Assembly: GCF_014750685.1 (NCBI RefSeq)
Contig: NZ_JAAXGE010000010.1
Coordinates: 156,554 to 220,553 of the forward strand
Source: Bacteroides sp. GM023
Lineage (GTDB): Bacteria > Bacteroidota > Bacteroidia > Bacteroidales > Bacteroidaceae
Direction of reading: 5' to 3'
DNA: 64,000 nucleotides
In this document: positions 61,007 through 64,000 of the stretch, one piece after another
How positions within the stretch are numbered: position 1 is the first letter of the stretch
Layout: each line of letters begins with the position of its first letter
The notes under the pieces: model-generated
Database searches by the model: none
What the model saw: the letters and a program-made list of their open reading frames with translations, nothing else
Told to the model about the DNA's origin: nothing
Position numbers and translations under genes: made by a program

Positions 61007-62812
61007 TCAAAAAATCTTCCTATATTTCCCCTGCTCTATTCGGCATAGCTTGCCATCTTTAATAAAGGCTTCTATCCACTTGTTTGCCGTGCTTCCATTC
61101 TCACCCAAAGCTGAAACTGCCACATCATAATCTTTCTTTGTGAAAGTGCCAGGCAACATATTATAAAGGATACTCCTTCGTGCATAAACGCCTGTCTCTG
61201 GCGTAGCGGTATTGAATCGTTTTGACTGATTTCCTGACAAATTCTGATAAATGAATACGGCATGATAAAGCAGAGTGTCGCAAATACTCATGGCTATAGA
61301 ATAGTCGAACTCATGGCAAACCAATTGTACAGTCTCGTCAGAAGAAGATTCGTGAATCACATTACCCAAATGTCGGACAGCGGTCAACACCATCATTATA
61401 CGATAAGCAATCAGTCCCATCCGTCTGACTACTCCTTGTATCTTGTTATCCACTTCGTCACAACATTCCTCATTCACCCGACTGAGATATTCAATAAAGT
61501 GTTCCTGTAAATCAGAGGGAAGAGAAAAGGAATAATTACCCTGCCGTACAAATTCCTCATGCAAATGGCAGAATTTATCTCCCAACAGTTTGAACATGGC
61601 ATTCTTGGATTGAGAAATGTCGCTTGTGGCAAATACATTTCTTATACCTCGTTTGAAGCGGATAATATAAAAACAAAAGCGACTCATCAATCCGTTCTCC
61701 GCATCAGGTATCAATCTTCTTACTTGCTCTGGAGTTCCAGCCAAAGCTACCGAAACTCTCGGATTAGCTACTTCGCAATACTCCCTGTCCTTGCGCCGAC
61801 TTAAACTTACCAGTTCATGATGGAATGCCTTTCGCAACACATCGGAATAATTACCATAGTCAGACTTCAATGTTTGGCTTAATGTGTCGCCCTCCGATTC
61901 AAACAACAGTCCGATTCCGTCATTATCTCCCAATATCTTCAAGAAGGAACTTGCGCTGCTATTGGCAGGAATAACAAGCATTCGCATGGGTGGTTCGGCT
62001 GGCATAGACATTCTGCTATCTTTCTTGCCTTTGATATAAGTATTCATCGCTTCTTTGTATTCCAGTTCCAATTGTTTTGAAAGTTCATGCAAATGGCGGT
62101 TGATAGGAGCTACAAGTTCTCGGCATAAGGTCAATGCTCCTTTTCCCATACCGGCATCTGCCACCACGAACAGATATAGATTCGGATAAACAATGCGCTC
62201 ATCGTACACACCACAAACATTATGGAAGCAGACAGATAAAGAAACAATAGCCCCAATCAATATTGTATCACGGTCATCTACCGAAATGGAGTTATTGACA
62301 ACCTCATTTAGAAAAGGGGGAAGATGTTCAAACACACATTCAGGAAATGCAGGAAGTTCTTCTTCTAATTTTATCCATTTACCCGTTTTACCATTTTGGA
62401 TATTTGGCAAAATGGATAAATGCTCTTTGCAGAACGGAGCCAATGAGATTCCAGCTTGATTTACCAAATGGAAGAAAGAACGGATAGTAATGCCTTGTCC
62501 TTTGGATTGCAAACACTGCGTATATTGTTTGTCCGTTTCTTCCCTTTGATAGGTAGGGTAAAACCTGCTGATGCGGTGATAATACTCCCGTCCATTCTCT
62601 CCCAATCCGTCCACAAGTGCAAATCCCAACTCCACCCAATCTTTATAACTGGGTGCTATATCAATGGCACGTTGTTCTATCTCCCGAACAACACATTCCA
62701 CATCTTCCTCTACCTTATTACATATAGGGGTAATACTTGCTGTATATGTCTGCTGTATTTCAGAAGGGAGATTCTCCCAATCTTGGGCGAAAAATATTTT
62801 CTTCGACATCAT
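61007..62812 (-). CDS. DUF3987 primase/helicase-like protein of a mobile element
   Basis: 601 residues from 62812 (MMSKKIFFAQDWENLPSEIQ); an upstream ATG at 62848 adds 12 residues. An N-terminal PriCT-like part (DIAPSYKDWVELGFALVDGL) precedes the DUF3987 ATPase-like domain with the Walker A-like VVADAGMGKGALTLCRELVA and the later block LLFESEGDTLSQTLKSDYGN. It is typical of Bacteroides integrative and mobilisable elements, where it is encoded with a BT4734 protein and probably supports element replication. It overlaps the end of the BT4734-family gene. Confidence 0.88.
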   Translation of the reverse strand: MMSKKIFFAQDWENLPSEIQQTYTASITPICNKVEEDVECVVREIEQRAIDIAPSYKDWVELGFALVDGLGENGREYYHRISRFYPTYQREETDKQYTQCLQSKGQGITIRSFFHLVNQAGISLAPFCKEHLSILPNIQNGKTGKWIKLEEELPAFPECVFEHLPPFLNEVVNNSISVDDRDTILIGAIVSLSVCFHNVCGVYDERIVYPNLYLFVVADAGMGKGALTLCRELVAPINRHLHELSKQLELEYKEAMNTYIKGKKDSRMSMPAEPPMRMLVIPANSSASSFLKILGDNDGIGLLFESEGDTLSQTLKSDYGNYSDVLRKAFHHELVSLSRRKDREYCEVANPRVSVALAGTPEQVRRLIPDAENGLMSRFCFYIIRFKRGIRNVFATSDISQSKNAMFKLLGDKFCHLHEEFVRQGNYSFSLPSDLQEHFIEYLSRVNEECCDEVDNKIQGVVRRMGLIAYRIMMVLTAVRHLGNVIHESSSDETVQLVCHEFDYSIAMSICDTLLYHAVFIYQNLSGNQSKRFNTATPETGVYARRSILYNMLPGTFTKKDYDVAVSALGENGSTANKWIEAFIKDGKLCRIEQGKYRKIF

Positions 62813-63359
62813 CTTTGTATTTATGGTTAATATATGCTTGTGGGTCATAAGGTAAGAAGCATGAACGAGCTACATCACTGCCGGACATATCCACTAATGG
62901 CAAACCTGTTGCTTTGATGCAGTTGGCAACAGCCTTAAAGTACCGGGAATGTTCCCAGCCTTTCAAGTCAACAGATATTATCCACTTCAATCCATTACCG
63001 GATGGACTGACAAATAACAGTTCCGTATCAAAATACTCATGGTTGAGTAATTGTTGCTTTAACTCCCCAATGTTCTCCACATGATCGAAATCCAAACACA
63101 TCAATCCTGAGTGCATAATCAGTTCCTTTTCATTCCGTTTTCGGAATAATCCCGAAAAAGTACAATAGTCGAAATGAGTGGCTTTATATCTTTTGGCTTC
63201 GAGAGAAGACATCATCAAACGCAGGGCCTCGGTTTGCGGTTGCGCATAATGTCCGATAATATAACGATACACATCCACAATACCTACCGCCCTTATCGGT
63301 TCGATGTTTTGAATGGGCTTGCGAAAGAATGAAAAGCAATAGTCTGTCGTTTCCATCAT
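62760..63359 (-). CDS. BT4734/BF3469-family protein (VirE-N/primase-like)
   Basis: 199 residues. Blocks such as LIMHSGLMCLDFDHVENIGE, FVSPSGNGLKWIISVDLKGW and VDMSGSDVARSCFLPYDPQA match the family found beside DUF3987 genes in Bacteroides mobile elements; it resembles an archaeo-eukaryotic primase-type small domain. Probable role in initiating replication of the excised element. Starts 4 nt inside the end of the helix-turn-helix gene. Confidence 0.88.
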   Translation of the reverse strand: MMETTDYCFSFFRKPIQNIEPIRAVGIVDVYRYIIGHYAQPQTEALRLMMSSLEAKRYKATHFDYCTFSGLFRKRNEKELIMHSGLMCLDFDHVENIGELKQQLLNHEYFDTELLFVSPSGNGLKWIISVDLKGWEHSRYFKAVANCIKATGLPLVDMSGSDVARSCFLPYDPQAYINHKYKDDVEENIFRPRLGESPF

Positions 63360-63709
63360 CTGATAATCTTTTTAGATTCGACAAATCGTCTGGCTTCTTC
63401 CATTAAGTCATCCTGTGTCTTATGCGATTTGCTCTTCAACCAATCATCAATTTCCGATTGCAGGAAAGCCAACGCCTTATTTATTTTATGTACGGGAATC
63501 TGTTTGGTTGATACCCATCCATAAACCGTTTGTTTGGCTGGATGCGATGGAAGATAAGCGCAAAGTTCGTCTATATCCATCCACTTAGGTGAATTACTTG
63601 CCTGCTTATGCTGCAAGGCATTTACTTTGGATTGTAGTGCTTCTACGGACTCAATCAGGTAGGACAGCGCATTCGGCATTTCCTCCAATGAATTTACTTT
63701 ATAAGCCAT
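63356..63709 (-). CDS. Helix-turn-helix (excisionase-like) DNA-binding protein
   Basis: 117 residues. A coiled-coil-like start (LSYLIESVEALQSKVNALQH) and a helix_turn_helix_17/excisionase-like domain (MDIDELCAYLPSHPAKQTVY, GWVSTKQIPVHKINKALAF). Standard first gene of the replication/mobilisation module in Bacteroides mobilisable elements; may regulate excision or the downstream genes. The integrase expected nearby is not in the window, so it is probably beyond the right edge. Confidence 0.88.
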   Translation of the reverse strand: MAYKVNSLEEMPNALSYLIESVEALQSKVNALQHKQASNSPKWMDIDELCAYLPSHPAKQTVYGWVSTKQIPVHKINKALAFLQSEIDDWLKSKSHKTQDDLMEEARRFVESKKIIR

Positions 63710-63937
63710 TTTTTCTTCGTATTAAAGTTGATGCCGCAAAAGTATAGGGATGCTTATAGGTGCTAAATAGGTGCTTGACCGCCACCAATCAACCGCTCAT
63801 TTACCACTGACAGATTTAAGTTTCATTAATGCGAGAATTTATTGGAAGCCATAATAAAAGGGGAATAAGCCACTATTGGGACTAACACACTCCTTACCGA
63901 AAGCCTCTATGCTACAAAATCCCCCTCAAAAAGTCGA

Positions 63938-64000
63938 TGTGAACTGCACCCCAAAAGTTGGACACAAAACTTTAGGAGTGCAGTTTTTTTATGCGACATT
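63938..64000 (+). mobile_element. Possible left end of an IS3-family insertion sequence
   Basis: TGAACTGCACCCCAAAAGTTG resembles the terminal repeats of IS3/IS150-group elements. It forms an imperfect palindrome (63942-63985) followed by a T-run. The element body would lie beyond the window. A transcription terminator is the alternative reading. The rest of 63710-63937 shows no gene. Confidence 0.35.

Overview
The window is chromosomal DNA of a gut Bacteroides species. The SusC/SusD pair, HU-HIG protein, DUF4250, LruC-domain lipoprotein, ECF sigma/FecR operons, BT4734/DUF3987 mobile-element genes and promoters of the TTTG-N20-TAnnTTTG type all point there. The species cannot be fixed from the sequence alone. 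No rRNA, tRNA or CRISPR array was seen.

Layout. 1-785: end of a heparinase II/III-like lyase gene. 869-5546: SusC/SusD nutrient uptake pair. 5563-22138: an unusual block. It holds two paralogous five-gene sets of secreted proteins (set A 6056-11869; set B 16038-21760) on either side of a CXXX-repeat peptide maturation system (12657-15430). The block is bracketed by two 358-bp direct copies of a structured RNA element (5563-5920 and 21781-22138). Each RNA has a good Bacteroides promoter, a terminator-like 3' hairpin and long-range pairing supported by compensatory differences between the copies. Each ends about 20 nt before a start codon (SusC, and the first gene of set B), so it looks like a leader that could control read-through. 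From the second RNA an almost gapless run of 11 co-directional genes (21760 to 12115) joins set B to the peptide system.

22461-39851 is ordinary core genome: HU-like protein, endonuclease IV, LruC lipoprotein, ClC transporter, an ECF sigma/anti-sigma/CpxP-like/outer-membrane operon, an ECF sigma/FecR/STN operon, DedA, and a DUF47-PiT phosphate transport pair.

40105-64000 is an accessory region of defence-like and mobile genes. First comes a two-gene module (40169-48061): a 1861-residue protein with S1-type RNA-binding repeats and a GHKL ATPase domain, and a superfamily 1 helicase with a C-terminal PIN nuclease. The module is flanked by ~47-bp direct repeats. Next is a four-gene operon (48368-57378): AlbA_2 regulator, membrane/coiled-coil protein, PLD-SNF2 helicase and Eco57I-like adenine methyltransferase. 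The methyltransferase specificity end faces an inverted, promoterless alternative specificity end and a serine recombinase, with perfect inverted repeats of 25 and 60 bp: a phase-variable modification system. Last are mobilisation genes (59015-63709) of a mobilisable element and a possible insertion sequence end at the right edge.
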